Shown: positions 18,607 through 27,703 of the stretch, piece by piece
How positions within the stretch are numbered: position 1 is the stretch's first letter
Layout: every line of letters starts with the position of its first letter
From: Enterococcus haemoperoxidus ATCC BAA-382
GTDB lineage: Bacteria; Bacillota; Bacilli; Lactobacillales; Enterococcaceae
NCBI RefSeq assembly: GCF_000407165.1
Contig: NZ_KE136480.1
Span: 124,001-188,000 of the forward strand
Length of the DNA: 64,000 nucleotides
Reading direction: 5' to 3'
Notes under the pieces: model-generated
Seen by the model: only the letters and a program-made list of their open reading frames with translations
What the model was told of the DNA's origin: nothing
Databases searched by the model: none
Made by a program: the position numbers and the translations under genes

Positions 18607-19386
18607 TTACTGTAGTTTTTTACGTAAATAACCAGTTCCAGCATCAATCAAAAATACTGTAATAATGATCCCAAACAAAATAATGCCAACTTTATCCCAG
18701 GCTCTTGATTGAATTGCAAAAATCATCGGTGCACCGATTCCTCCTGCTCCAACTAAACCAAGCGTTGCAGCACTACGAACCGCTATTTCAAAGTGATTCA
18801 AAGCTAGTGATAAAAATGTTGGAATCAATTGCGGTAAGCGTGCATAAAACATCGTTTGCCAGAAGTTTGCGCCAACAGCCGTCATTGATTCTACAGGCGC
18901 TTCATCCATCGACTCAATTTCTTCCGTATATAATTTACCTAGCATTCCGATTTGATGAACACCGATTGCCAAAACACCAGCAAAAGGTCCAGGACCAACC
19001 ATCTTTACAAAGATGATAGCATAAACAAGTTCAGGAAACGCTCTTAAAACATTACAGATAAACTTGCCGATTTTAGAGACGATCGTATTTGATTTCCATA
19101 GATTATGAGCGCTGATAAAAGTTAACGGTAACGCTAAAACAGTCGCAATAACCGTCCCTAAAAAGGCGATTCCAATCGTTAACAATAGTAAACTCAGTAA
19201 ATCCTCTCCGCTGCCATCATAGACATAACCCCAGTCAGGATGGAATAACCCAGAAAGAACGGATTTGACCATATCAAATGACATGTTTCCAGCTTCTGAA
19301 TAATCAATCCCTGCTGCAGAATAAAGAATGATCGCTAAAACAATAATGATTGGCAAATAGCTCTTTAACTTCCGATTCATGCTCAT
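18607..19386 (-). CDS. phnE: Phosphonate/phosphate-ester ABC transporter permease (second PhnE)
   Basis: 259 residues with about six membrane helices and the ABC-permease cytoplasmic loop (EAA-type) EEIESMDEAPVESMTAVGANFWQTMF, ending in GLVGAGGIGAPM. It overlaps the preceding phnE by one base (TAATG), indicating translational coupling. With the other PhnE it forms the membrane channel of a PhnCDE importer for phosphonates, phosphite or related phosphorus compounds. Confidence 0.88.
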   Translation of the reverse strand: MSMNRKLKSYLPIIIVLAIILYSAAGIDYSEAGNMSFDMVKSVLSGLFHPDWGYVYDGSGEDLLSLLLLTIGIAFLGTVIATVLALPLTFISAHNLWKSNTIVSKIGKFICNVLRAFPELVYAIIFVKMVGPGPFAGVLAIGVHQIGMLGKLYTEEIESMDEAPVESMTAVGANFWQTMFYARLPQLIPTFLSLALNHFEIAVRSAATLGLVGAGGIGAPMIFAIQSRAWDKVGIILFGIIITVFLIDAGTGYLRKKLQ

Positions 19387-20165
19387 TATACCAACCTCTT
19401 TCTGATAATTTCACTAATCCAGTCGATCGTGATCACCACAACTAAAATAGATAAAATAATAATCGACACTCGGTCATAGCGCATCAAGCTCAATGAAGAG
19501 TTCAAAATCACACCGATTCCGCCAGCACCAACATAACCTAAGATCGTTGAAGCACGAATATTGACTTCAAAAGCATACAAAGAATAGCTGGCAACTTGGT
19601 GAGATATTTGCGGCGCAATCGACCAAAAAGCAATCTGAGTCTTTGTTGCACCGACCGATTCAGCCGCTTCGATTGGCCCATGATCGATTGTTTCGATGGC
19701 TTCGTAAACTAACTGTGAAACCATACCGAAAGTAAAAACTGCAATCGTCAGTACACCTGTAAATTCACCGATACCAAACATGGCTACAAACAAAGCTGCC
19801 AATAACAAGTTAGGAATCGTACGAATAATACTCATTAGAAAACGAATGATCGTTGTCACAAAAAAGTTTCTAGTGACCACTGTTGTAGCTAAAAATGCAA
19901 ATGGTACTGCAAAAACGACCCCCATTGTTGTTCCCACAACTGACATTTTGATCGTTTTCAACATCGGTTCAATAATTTTAGGAATATAATGCCAATCAGG
20001 ACTAAGAAAACGTTGTAAAAAAATACCCATCTGATCTAAGTTATTGAAGACGTCCGCCATTTGCGCTCCAGTGACTCTAGCACTTGAAAATACACATAAA
20101 AGAACCAATACTAAAATAAATAGATGTTTATATAAATCACGGTGAATCGTATCTTTTAACTTCAT
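19386..20165 (-). CDS. phnE: Phosphonate/phosphate-ester ABC transporter permease (first PhnE)
   Basis: 259 residues, about six helices. The permease loop is EAIETIDHGPIEAAESVGATKTQIAF, followed by ILGYVGAGGIGVILN. It overlaps phnC by one base (TAATG) at its start and the second phnE at its stop. Two different PhnE subunits in tandem, rather than one homodimer, are common for phnDCEE loci in Firmicutes. Confidence 0.88.
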   Translation of the reverse strand: MKLKDTIHRDLYKHLFILVLVLLCVFSSARVTGAQMADVFNNLDQMGIFLQRFLSPDWHYIPKIIEPMLKTIKMSVVGTTMGVVFAVPFAFLATTVVTRNFFVTTIIRFLMSIIRTIPNLLLAALFVAMFGIGEFTGVLTIAVFTFGMVSQLVYEAIETIDHGPIEAAESVGATKTQIAFWSIAPQISHQVASYSLYAFEVNIRASTILGYVGAGGIGVILNSSLSLMRYDRVSIIILSILVVVITIDWISEIIRKRLV

Positions 20166-20929
20166 TACGCAACACCTTCTGTTTGCTTCAAAATATCCGC
20201 ACCATAAATACTTGTCAACACTTCATCGGTCGCTTCTGCTGCAGTCCCATCAAAAACTACTTCACCATCACGTAAGCCAATGATTCGACTAGAAAATTCA
20301 CGAGCTAAATCCACTGAGTGAAGATTGATCACCACAGTATGGTTCAATTCCTGATTGATTTTCTTTAAGTCTTTCATGATTTTTTGTGTTGTGATCGGAT
20401 CTAAAGACGCAACTGGTTCATCCGCTAGAATAATCGATGCTTGCTGAACCAGCGTTCTTGCAATTGACACACGTTGTTGTTGTCCACCACTCAACTCATC
20501 ACTTCTTAAATGTAGCTTATCTGCTAATCCAACACGCCCTAATGCATCATTGACTAAAGCGTAATCGTCTTTTGAAAAAATCCCAAAAATACTTTTAATG
20601 GTTGAATAATAGCCTAATCGACCTGAAATAACATTTTTTTGAACAGAACTTTTTTTCACTAAATTGAAGTGCTGAAAAATCATCCCGATATTTCTACGGA
20701 TTCGACGTAAGTCTCTTTTGTTTGCTTTGGTAATTGAAGCACCATCGATGATAATATTGCCTTCACTGATTTCATTTAAGCGATTGATCGAGCGTAATAA
20801 GGTACTCTTACCCGCACCACTTAATCCGATCACGGATACAAATTCACCGTCGTTGATTGTTAAATTAATATTTTTAAGCCCTTTAACTCCATTATTATAG
20901 GTTTTTGTTACATTTTCAAACTGAATCAT
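20165..20929 (-). CDS. phnC: Phosphonate ABC transporter ATP-binding protein
   Basis: 254 residues. Walker A is GLSGAGKST, the Q loop is in [11 protein letters not shown], the signature LSGGQQQRV, Walker [14 protein letters not shown] and the switch His in [10 protein letters not shown]. The domain pattern is PhnC-type of the polar-amino-acid/phosphonate ATPases. It follows phnD after an intercistronic hairpin. It powers uptake through the two PhnE permeases. Confidence 0.9.
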   Translation of the reverse strand: MIQFENVTKTYNNGVKGLKNINLTINDGEFVSVIGLSGAGKSTLLRSINRLNEISEGNIIIDGASITKANKRDLRRIRRNIGMIFQHFNLVKKSSVQKNVISGRLGYYSTIKSIFGIFSKDDYALVNDALGRVGLADKLHLRSDELSGGQQQRVSIARTLVQQASIILADEPVASLDPITTQKIMKDLKKINQELNHTVVINLHSVDLAREFSSRIIGLRDGEVVFDGTAAEATDEVLTSIYGADILKQTEGVA

Positions 20930-20954
20930 GATTTCTCCTTTTAATAAAAAATAG

Positions 20955-20983
20955 AAAAGCTGAACAAATTACGTTCAGCTTTT
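20955..20983 (-). terminator. Partial intercistronic terminator between phnD and phnC
   Basis: An 11-bp stem AAAAGCTGAAC / GTTCAGCTTTT with a 7-nt loop is followed on the minus strand by a T-rich stretch. Its place inside the operon suggests that most transcripts stop after the binding-protein gene, giving excess PhnD over the membrane subunits. Confidence 0.75.
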
Positions 20984-21009
20984 AAGTCACTCATTCATGT
21001 AGCAAAGCT

Positions 21010-21948
21010 TTATTCTGCTGCTTTTTCTGTATATTCTTCAACTGTATCGTAATTTTTATCGTCCGCTTCTACATAGCCTTTGTGTCCCCACATTGCCATC
21101 GCTTCTGCGCCTTCTGTATCTTTAGGCATTGCTAAGAAAACGTCTTTGACTTTCGCTTGTAAGTCTTTGTCCATTTTTGGCTGAACAGCGATTGCATCGT
21201 TTGGAATATCACCTTTTGTTAAATACAGGACTTTTAAGTCTTTAAACAAATCGTCTTTTTCAAATTTTGAGGCAAACACATTACGTGCTCCTTCAAAAAC
21301 AAAACAGGCATCTTGCTGACCATTTAAAACAGCTGTGATTTCACTAGGGATATCATTAACAGTTGTTAGCGTAACATCTTTAGTTGGATCAATTCCTACT
21401 TCTTTCATTTCAACCACGGGATAAATATAACCACTAGCTGAATTTGGACTTAAACTAGCAATTTTTTTGCCTTTTAAGTCTTTTAACGAATTGATTCCGC
21501 TATCTGCACGAACTAAAACTTCACCTTTAAATGTGCTTGATAGCTTGTCTTTTTCAGGCTTCCCTGTTTCACGATTAAACGCTCCTAATTCAGAGGATAA
21601 AATCGCTGTTGCCGCTTTTTGGTTGCGTGCTTGAACATATGCTGACGGCGGCATAATTCCGATATCTACTTTACCTGACGCCATTGCTTCAACGATTGTT
21701 GAGTAATCTGTTGCTAACGTAACATTGACATCCCGTCCTAATTTTTCAGTTAAATATTTTGCGAAAGGTTTCGCTTTTGCTTCCATTGAGCCATCGTTGT
21801 TGGTTGGGACAAATTGTAATTCTAGTGGTTTCGTATCGTCAGCGGCTTTTTTATCGCCACTTGACCCACATCCTGTAAGTAATCCTACACTCAAACCAAT
21901 AACAGACAGCAACCCTAACAATTTCGTTCTCTTTTTCACTCTTTCCAT
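21010..21948 (-). CDS. phnD: Phosphate/phosphite/phosphonate substrate-binding lipoprotein
   Basis: 312 residues. A lipoprotein signal peptide has the lipobox LLTGC. The body is a PhnD-type periplasmic-binding fold with LQFVPTNN near the N-terminus and the family's IMPPSAYVQA and ASLSPNSASGYIYPV ligand-loop regions. It captures a phosphorus compound outside the cell for PhnCEE. It is the first gene of the operon and is preceded by a PhoP-box-like array. Whether the ligand is phosphonate, phosphite or a phosphate ester cannot be read from sequence. Confidence 0.88.
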   Translation of the reverse strand: MERVKKRTKLLGLLSVIGLSVGLLTGCGSSGDKKAADDTKPLELQFVPTNNDGSMEAKAKPFAKYLTEKLGRDVNVTLATDYSTIVEAMASGKVDIGIMPPSAYVQARNQKAATAILSSELGAFNRETGKPEKDKLSSTFKGEVLVRADSGINSLKDLKGKKIASLSPNSASGYIYPVVEMKEVGIDPTKDVTLTTVNDIPSEITAVLNGQQDACFVFEGARNVFASKFEKDDLFKDLKVLYLTKGDIPNDAIAVQPKMDKDLQAKVKDVFLAMPKDTEGAEAMAMWGHKGYVEADDKNYDTVEEYTEKAAE

Positions 21949-21997
21949 CCCTTCACATGTTTGGTATTACTCAAGCAAGAAAATATTCCTATGCTTA

Positions 21998-22060
21998 GTT
22001 ATACCTATTGTATTTTAGTGGTGTAAATTTATCATAATAATGACGTAAACGTTATGTAAA
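21998..22060 (-). promoter_or_regulatory. phnD promoter with PhoP-box-like direct repeats
   Basis: On the minus strand four hexamers stand at exact 11-bp intervals: TTTACA (22055-22060), TTTACG (22044-22049), ATTATG (22033-22038) and TTTACA (22022-22027). PhoP-family regulators bind TT(A/C/T)ACA repeats with 11-bp period. The last hexamer can act as the -35, with TATAAC (21998-22003) as -10 after 18 bp, which is the layout of a PhoP-activated promoter. The match is by eye. Confidence 0.65.
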
Positions 22061-22646
22061 TATTTCAAGTCAACTTCATTATTATTAAGTAAAAAAATGG
22101 AGCCAATGCTTGATACTTTTCAGTAATTTTCAGTGTTACTCTCATAAAAAAATGAACGTACCAAACTAAAATCAGTATAGCATAAATTCTAATTTTTTCT
22201 AGACTAGTTTTCATTTTTTACTTATTTTACTCTCATTTCTATTTCAGAAAAAAAGGTAAATAAAACCTTTATTCATAAGGGTTCGATTGTTTCCGACTAA
22301 TTGTCATTGTTCGATTACATTAAAATATCGTTGGGCTTTAATCTTAAATTTGATTACAAAAAATATATAAAATGAGCGTATAAATTCCATTCGATCCTCC
22401 TCTACAAAAATCATATTTTTTTTACACTTCGTTTAATATATACTATTCCCAATAACTCTAAGACAGATGAAATTTTCATATTTCACAAGATTCAAAAGTC
22501 TATTTTTATTGAAGAAATAACACAACTTTATCGGTTATAAAAATAATTAGGTACATAGTGATCGAATACTGACATTGTGAGTAAACTATAGTTATTTTTT
22601 ATAATAAACTTTCAACATTGGTAAACTAAAAATTAGGAGGCTATTT
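22061..22646. other. A+T-rich intergenic region, nothing assigned
   Basis: 586 bp between the divergent phnD and secreted-protein genes. I see no coding frame with a ribosome site, no strong hairpin and no repeat. The right part must carry the promoter of the gene at 22647; TTATAATAAAC near 22598 could be its -10 region. Confidence 0.4.
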
Positions 22647-23126
22647 ATGAAACTTTTCAAAAAATTATTTATTGTAAGTACCATGTTCGTATTTTTTGGC
22701 ACATTCTTTTCTAGTTCTGCAAATGCAGAGAGCGCAGAATCACCTCGCTCTGGTGCATATACATCAACTACAGCATTTTTATCAAACCTCGATATGAATA
22801 TCGATGGTGAAGTCTATGAGGGTAAAATGAATGATTTACTATTGAATGTAGACAAAGAATCATTTACTCTTACCTTTAAATTGAACAATGAGGCACATGT
22901 TTTTAAAGGAAAACGTGATCCGAGCAAATCTGTATTTACAGCTTGTGATCGTTTCTTGATTGACACGATCGATGATCAAAAAGTTGGAACACGCGTAGTC
23001 ATCGAATTTTTCCACTACTCTAGTTCTAAATATAGAAGTTATCAAGCTTATTCTCCAGGACGAGCGAAAGTTACGAATGGATTAGATGTAAACTTGAGAA
23101 CAAGCGGCGTTTTATATAACAAGTAA
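22647..23126 (+). CDS. Secreted protein of unknown function
   Basis: 159 residues with a clear signal peptide (basic start MKLFKKLF, hydrophobic core, cleavage after SANA near residue 27). The mature 132 residues are beta-rich, with no recognised domain and no wall anchor or lipobox, so it should be released. AGGAGG precedes the ATG. It is monocistronic with a strong terminator. Confidence 0.65.
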   Translation: MKLFKKLFIVSTMFVFFGTFFSSSANAESAESPRSGAYTSTTAFLSNLDMNIDGEVYEGKMNDLLLNVDKESFTLTFKLNNEAHVFKGKRDPSKSVFTACDRFLIDTIDDQKVGTRVVIEFFHYSSSKYRSYQAYSPGRAKVTNGLDVNLRTSGVLYNK

Positions 23127-23155
23127 TTACTGTTGTTTTACCAATGTTGAATACT

Positions 23156-23222
23156 AAAAAATAGAAAAGAAGGTCAAACACATCGCTCTTTTTGCTTTGT
23201 GTCGACCTTCTTTTCTATTTTT
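23156..23222. terminator. Bidirectional terminator
   Basis: A 19-20 bp perfect stem (right arm GACCTTCTTTTCTATTTTT) has a 28-nt loop, between the convergent secreted-protein and iron-binding-protein genes. Confidence 0.92.
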
Positions 23223-24222
23223 CTGGATACATTTGATCTGCTAATTTTTCGATTCCATCTAACGACTGGTACCCATAACCAAACATATAATTATAATCGA
23301 CCGCATAAACTTGTTTATTTTTAATGGCTTTCATACTTGAAAGTTTTTGATTTTTCAACACAGCATCGATCATTTTGTCACCGGAAATGCCATCTTTCAT
23401 CGTACCCCAATCCGCTACGATCAAAACGTCAGGATCCGTTTCGATCAATTTTTCTACGCTAACTTCGCCTTTTTCATCTTTGAAAATATTGTCTAGTTTC
23501 ACCATTTTGAAAATATCATTGAAAAAAGTTTCATTGTGGGCAGGATAAATATATAATTCTGCTGGATCTGCAGTATGAAGATAAGCGAATGTTTGATCCT
23601 CTTTGATTTTAGCTAGTTTTTTATCTACTTTTGCTTGACGCTCTTTTAACTCTGATTTGAATGCATCTGCTTTATCTGTTACGTTAAAAACTTTGCCTAA
23701 GTTATCAATATCATCATAAATAGAATCAAACGTGCCACCAGTTACAGAAGAGTTCAATACGAAGGTTTTGATTCCCATATCATTAAGCGTATCCACTGTG
23801 CCAACGCCCCAATCCTGATTATCAAACAATCCACCACGTCCGTATACCAAATCTGGATCAACACTTAACGCCATCTCTTTGCCGATATAGTCTGTCGATA
23901 AATGATTCAATTCATTAAATTCTTTTTCAACTGCTTTATCCGGTTCACCAAAGACCGCGCCTACGCCGACGATTTTATCTTTTAATCCTAAGTGCAGTAA
24001 TAATTCTGCTGCAGGTTGCGTATTCGCTAAGACTTTTTCTGGTGCTTTATCAAAAGTTTGTTCTTTCTTTTGCCAGCTTTCTGCACCTTCTGCTTTAGAA
24101 AAATTCTGAACGGTTACAGGATAGCCTTCACTTTGATTTTTTTCAGTAGCTTTTTGTTCTTTTTGACCACAACCTGATAACATTGTTAAACCTAATAAAC
24201 TAATAATAAGTGCTTTTTTCAT
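23215..24222 (-). CDS. Iron/siderophore ABC transporter substrate-binding lipoprotein
   Basis: The start is at the ATG at 24222 (MKKALIIS), which has a GAGGAAG site and leads straight into a lipoprotein signal peptide with lipobox LSGC; longer frames upstream lack this logic. 335 residues of the FecB/BtuF helical-backbone class, with ANTQPAAELLLHLGLKDKIVGVG and DPDVLIVADWGT typical of ferric-siderophore or heme binders. It is the last gene of a Fur-boxed operon. The ligand is not determinable; an iron chelate is most likely. Confidence 0.85.
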   Translation of the reverse strand: MKKALIISLLGLTMLSGCGQKEQKATEKNQSEGYPVTVQNFSKAEGAESWQKKEQTFDKAPEKVLANTQPAAELLLHLGLKDKIVGVGAVFGEPDKAVEKEFNELNHLSTDYIGKEMALSVDPDLVYGRGGLFDNQDWGVGTVDTLNDMGIKTFVLNSSVTGGTFDSIYDDIDNLGKVFNVTDKADAFKSELKERQAKVDKKLAKIKEDQTFAYLHTADPAELYIYPAHNETFFNDIFKMVKLDNIFKDEKGEVSVEKLIETDPDVLIVADWGTMKDGISGDKMIDAVLKNQKLSSMKAIKNKQVYAVDYNYMFGYGYQSLDGIEKLADQMYPEK

Positions 24223-24260
24223 TTTTTCGCTTCCTCTACATATAAATTTAAATCTGGTGA

Positions 24261-25025
24261 CTAGTCCAATGAATAGGCAAAGCCTAATCGCTGGGTCACT
24301 GGATTTTGATAAATCGTACATTTAACGCCATATATCTCTTCGATCAATGCCGCTGTAAATAAGTCCGCGGGTTTACCTTCTGCAATGATTTTGCCTGCCT
24401 TCATCGCATAAATATAATCACAATAATGTGCGGCTAATTCTAAATCATGTAGTGCCGCTAAAACACCGATCCCAAGATTTTTTACACAATTCAATATCTC
24501 AAGCTGATAGCGAATATCCAAATGATTGGTTGGCTCATCCAAAATCATATAACTAGGTTGTTGGGCAATCGTTCGTGCTAAGATCACCCGTTGTTTTTCA
24601 CCACCAGATAATGATAAAAAACTTCGATCAGAATAGCTCGTCAAATTCGTCTTAGCCAACGCATCCATCACAATCTCAATATCTGCTTGTGTATCTGATT
24701 CTAATAACTTTTTATGGGGCGTTCGTCCTAATAAAACCATTTGAAAAACACTTAAGTCAAAATTCAGTTCATTAAATTGATTTACTACACCTAATTTTTG
24801 AGCCACTTTCTTTTCGGAAACCGCTAAAAGGTCCAATTCATCTAAAAATACGCGACCTGCTTGTGGTTTGATTCCTTTATAAATTCCTTTTAACATCGTT
24901 GATTTCCCACAGCCGTTGGCACCGATGATCCCCACAAATTGTTTCTTTTGTGTTTGAAAAGAGATACTTTTAACGATCGATTCTTGTCCGATCATGATTT
25001 CTAAATCTTTTACAGTTAATTCCAT
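24261..25025 (-). CDS. Iron/siderophore ABC transporter ATP-binding protein (FecE type)
   Basis: 254 residues. Walker A is GANGCGKST, the signature LSGGEKQRV, Walker B SYMILDEPTNHLD and the switch His in LAALHDLELAAHYCD. This is the FecE/BtuD subgroup that powers iron-chelate or cobalamin uptake. It begins 2 bp after the permease gene in one transcription unit with the nitroreductase and binding-protein genes. Confidence 0.88.
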   Translation of the reverse strand: MELTVKDLEIMIGQESIVKSISFQTQKKQFVGIIGANGCGKSTMLKGIYKGIKPQAGRVFLDELDLLAVSEKKVAQKLGVVNQFNELNFDLSVFQMVLLGRTPHKKLLESDTQADIEIVMDALAKTNLTSYSDRSFLSLSGGEKQRVILARTIAQQPSYMILDEPTNHLDIRYQLEILNCVKNLGIGVLAALHDLELAAHYCDYIYAMKAGKIIAEGKPADLFTAALIEEIYGVKCTIYQNPVTQRLGFAYSLD

Positions 25026-25027
25026 TG

Positions 25028-26119
25028 TTACCCTCCGAAATTGTAACCTTTTTTGACAATAATATAGATAAATAACGGTGCACCGATCACTGACGTAATA
25101 ATCCCTATCGGCAGTTCAACACTTGGAATCATAACTCTTGAAAGTAAATCCGCCCAAATCATAAAAAGAGAACCTGACAAAGCTACGATTGGCAACAAGC
25201 GTTTATGATCAGAACCAATCAAGCCACGAACGATATGAGGAATAATCAATCCTACAAAACCGATCATGCCAGAATACGCCACAATCACTCCTGTCAAAAG
25301 AGCAGCCAATAGTAAATACAATTGACGATATTTACTCAAAGGAACTCCCAACGTAATCGCCGCTTCATCGCCTAACAACATCACATTCAAGATACGATGT
25401 TGAAATAAGAAGAAACCTGTGATCACAATAACGGTGATCGACAAAATGGCCAGCTTATTCCAACTTGCAGAAGCCAAACTCCCCATCGCCCAAAACGTCA
25501 CAGTCTTTATCCCTTCTGCATTATTGGCAAGATACACAATAAAGCTAGAAATAGAACTGCAAAGAGCACCAATCACTGAACCTGATAAAACTAATTTAAC
25601 TGAAGTCATCCGACCTCCGATCCCCGATAATATCAATACACCAAAAGCCGCTGCCATCGCGCCCATAAAAGCACCAAAAGCCAACCCAAATTGAGAAAAA
25701 ATACTCCCTGTACCAAATCCAACTAAAATCGCAAAGGTCGCACCAAGTGAAGCCCCCGAAGAAATCCCTAAAATATAAGGATCAGCTAAAGGATTTTGAA
25801 CAACTGCCTGCATCACAGCCCCAGTTATTGCTAGACCCATCCCTACAAAAACAGCTAAGATCACTCTTGGCGTTCGCACAAACCAAATAATATTCACCGC
25901 TGAATTACTGGTAATCCCATCAAGCGATCCAAGTCTACCACCAGATATTTTCGTTAACAGAATCTGAAATACATCTTCCATCGAAATATTCGCTTGCCCA
26001 TTAATCAACGAATAAACGATTGAAGAGAAAATTAGTACGATTAATAATAACAGTATCAACGGGAAAATTTGCTGATTTTTCGTCTTATTCCTTACATCAC
26101 TTGCCTTGATTACTTGCAA
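25028..26119 (-). CDS. Iron/siderophore ABC transporter permease (FecCD family)
   Basis: 363 residues with about ten membrane helices. Family signatures are NIIWFVRTPRVILAVFVGMG, QNPLADPYILGISSGASLGA and the coupling-helix region GVIVAYSGMIGFVGLIIPH. It is the only permease in the operon, so it would act as a homodimer. It lies downstream of the nitroreductase gene and just before the ATPase gene. Confidence 0.9.
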   Translation of the reverse strand: MQVIKASDVRNKTKNQQIFPLILLLLIVLIFSSIVYSLINGQANISMEDVFQILLTKISGGRLGSLDGITSNSAVNIIWFVRTPRVILAVFVGMGLAITGAVMQAVVQNPLADPYILGISSGASLGATFAILVGFGTGSIFSQFGLAFGAFMGAMAAAFGVLILSGIGGRMTSVKLVLSGSVIGALCSSISSFIVYLANNAEGIKTVTFWAMGSLASASWNKLAILSITVIVITGFFLFQHRILNVMLLGDEAAITLGVPLSKYRQLYLLLAALLTGVIVAYSGMIGFVGLIIPHIVRGLIGSDHKRLLPIVALSGSLFMIWADLLSRVMIPSVELPIGIITSVIGAPLFIYIIVKKGYNFGG

Positions 26120-26145
26120 AAAAATACGCCTCCTGTGTATCTGAA

Positions 26146-26772
26146 CTATTCATTACCTTCACTCATTTTCGCTATTTTATCGGACAATTGAGCTGTCCAG
26201 TGTTCTAACGGTTTTCTACGACTTGTCGGTATTTTCATCGTTTCATCTATTACACTGATATCAAGCAACCCGATAATTTGTCGTTCTGCAGTCACGCCAA
26301 CTGCTTGTTTGAATTTGCCATCAAAAATTACTGGAATCGTACGCCAAGTGACACCAATTTGCTTTGACCAAGCAGCTAATTGAAAATTCTGGATAAATGC
26401 TGAAACAGCCCCTACCGCTTCCAAGTTCAACTTTTCACTTTTATGCTTAGGCGCTGTTATAATCAATGTTAAAGGAACATCTAAAAAATAATCCCGTGTT
26501 CTTTTTTTAGCCGTTTCTAGATTTTGCTGCTCGTAACGTGCCCAAGTATCTAATCGATCATAACTTTCCATGATTTTTTCTACGAATAACTGACGATCTT
26601 GTGTCGTCTCGACGATGACGACTTCCCACGGTTCTTCTTTCGAATGATATGGGGCATAACTGGAACTTGCTAATAGTTCCTCTATAACTTCCATAGAGAT
26701 CGCTTGATCCGATAATGTCCGAATCGTTCGGCGCGCTCTAATGACCTGTTCAATTGAGTCAATGTCCATCAT
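26146..26772 (-). CDS. Nitroreductase-family flavoprotein of the iron-uptake operon
   Basis: 208 residues. The nitroreductase fold is suggested by VIRARRTIRTLSDQAI (FMN-phosphate-binding Arg cluster) and by the C-terminal IIGLLDISVID segment. Such enzymes use FMN and NAD(P)H. As the first gene behind a Fur box and before an iron-chelate importer, it may reduce or release iron from the imported chelate in the cytosol. That role is inferred from context. Confidence 0.75.
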   Translation of the reverse strand: MMDIDSIEQVIRARRTIRTLSDQAISMEVIEELLASSSYAPYHSKEEPWEVVIVETTQDRQLFVEKIMESYDRLDTWARYEQQNLETAKKRTRDYFLDVPLTLIITAPKHKSEKLNLEAVGAVSAFIQNFQLAAWSKQIGVTWRTIPVIFDGKFKQAVGVTAERQIIGLLDISVIDETMKIPTSRRKPLEHWTAQLSDKIAKMSEGNE

Positions 26773-26828
26773 TTTTCTCCTATTCTTTTATCCTTGATAG
26801 AGCTTTAGAATAAAACTTCACATTAATT

Positions 26829-26847
26829 GACAATGAAAATCATTCTC
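26829..26847 (-). promoter_or_regulatory. Fur box upstream of the iron-uptake operon
   Basis: The 19 bases GACAATGAAAATCATTCTC match the Fur consensus GATAATGATAATCATTATC at 16 positions and keep the inverted-repeat symmetry. It lies about 60 bp upstream of the nitroreductase ATG, where it would block the promoter when iron is plentiful. Confidence 0.85.
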
Positions 26848-26910
26848 AATTAGAAATTAAGAGTACCATTTCACTATTTTATTTGCAAGTCTCTTTTCTA
26901 TTTTTAGTAC

Positions 26911-26962
26911 AAAAAAATGAGGTTGAGACATAACTCTACGAGTCATATCTCAAGCTCAGCTT
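26911..26962 (-). terminator. Terminator of the PepSY gene
   Basis: The stem TGAG.TTGAGA.AT.ACT pairs with its complement around the loop TACG (26918-26958). On the minus strand it is followed by seven T. It lies past the stop of the PepSY lipoprotein gene. Confidence 0.85.
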
Positions 26963-26989
26963 TTATTACTCATATCAATGAAAGATTCT

Positions 26990-27610
26990 TTAATCGTCTA
27001 ACTCTTTTTCTAAGACATCTCCGGTTTGGGCGTTGATTTTCACCGTCATTTCTTTATTACCAGTTTGTACTTTTACTTCCCAATAAGTAACGGATAACTC
27101 TCGTTCTAATGACCATTCTATCGCCGTGCCTTCTCCCAGACTATCTTGAGCGATTTTTGACACATCATCTACGGATCTGATGTCCTTTAAATCTAATGCT
27201 TCATTTTTCTTTTCTACACCATTTTGTTCATCTTTATCTAGAGTTTCTTCACGCTCTTTTTTTAGCTCTCCAGTTTCTGCATTAATTTTCACTTCATATT
27301 CTTTAGAATCATCCACGCCTTTGATTTCATAATAATAGACGCCAAATGAAGGATCCAAATCCAGAGAGGTAATCGCTGTATTTGGGTATGCCTCGTTGTA
27401 AGCTTTTATCGCATCCTCAACATTTATTTTTATCTGCGGTTGATTTTTCGTAATACTATTTGAAGTATCACTAGAATTTTGAGTTGCTGATTGACTCGTT
27501 TGTGTGCTCACTTTACTTTGTTGTTTTGTCTCCAATGACTTATCCGTATTTGTACAGCCCGCTAGAACAAAACCTAAACATAGTGTACCGATCATCATTT
27601 TTTTATTCAC
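26990..27610 (-). CDS. PepSY-domain lipoprotein
   Basis: The preferred start is the GTG at 27610, nine bases after AAAGGG; the ATG at 27619 lies too close to that site. About 206 residues. The lipobox VLAGC is followed by a Ser/Thr/Gln linker (about 25-60) and two PepSY units (VEDAIKAYNEAYPNTAI... and VDDVSKIAQDSLGEGTA...), each ending in a motif like VKINAETGEL. PepSY domains are thought to inhibit proteases or sense envelope state. It is next to its two-component system, and its promoter shares a 19-bp motif with that system's own promoter. Confidence 0.8.
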   Translation of the reverse strand: MNKKMMIGTLCLGFVLAGCTNTDKSLETKQQSKVSTQTSQSATQNSSDTSNSITKNQPQIKINVEDAIKAYNEAYPNTAITSLDLDPSFGVYYYEIKGVDDSKEYEVKINAETGELKKEREETLDKDEQNGVEKKNEALDLKDIRSVDDVSKIAQDSLGEGTAIEWSLERELSVTYWEVKVQTGNKEMTVKINAQTGDVLEKELDD

Positions 27611-27703
27611 GTTATCCATCCCTTTCAATGTTCCATTTCTGAGTTTGCTTTACATTATTATTTTAGCAGGTAAATCATGTAAAAAAATAAATCAGCATGA
27701 AAG

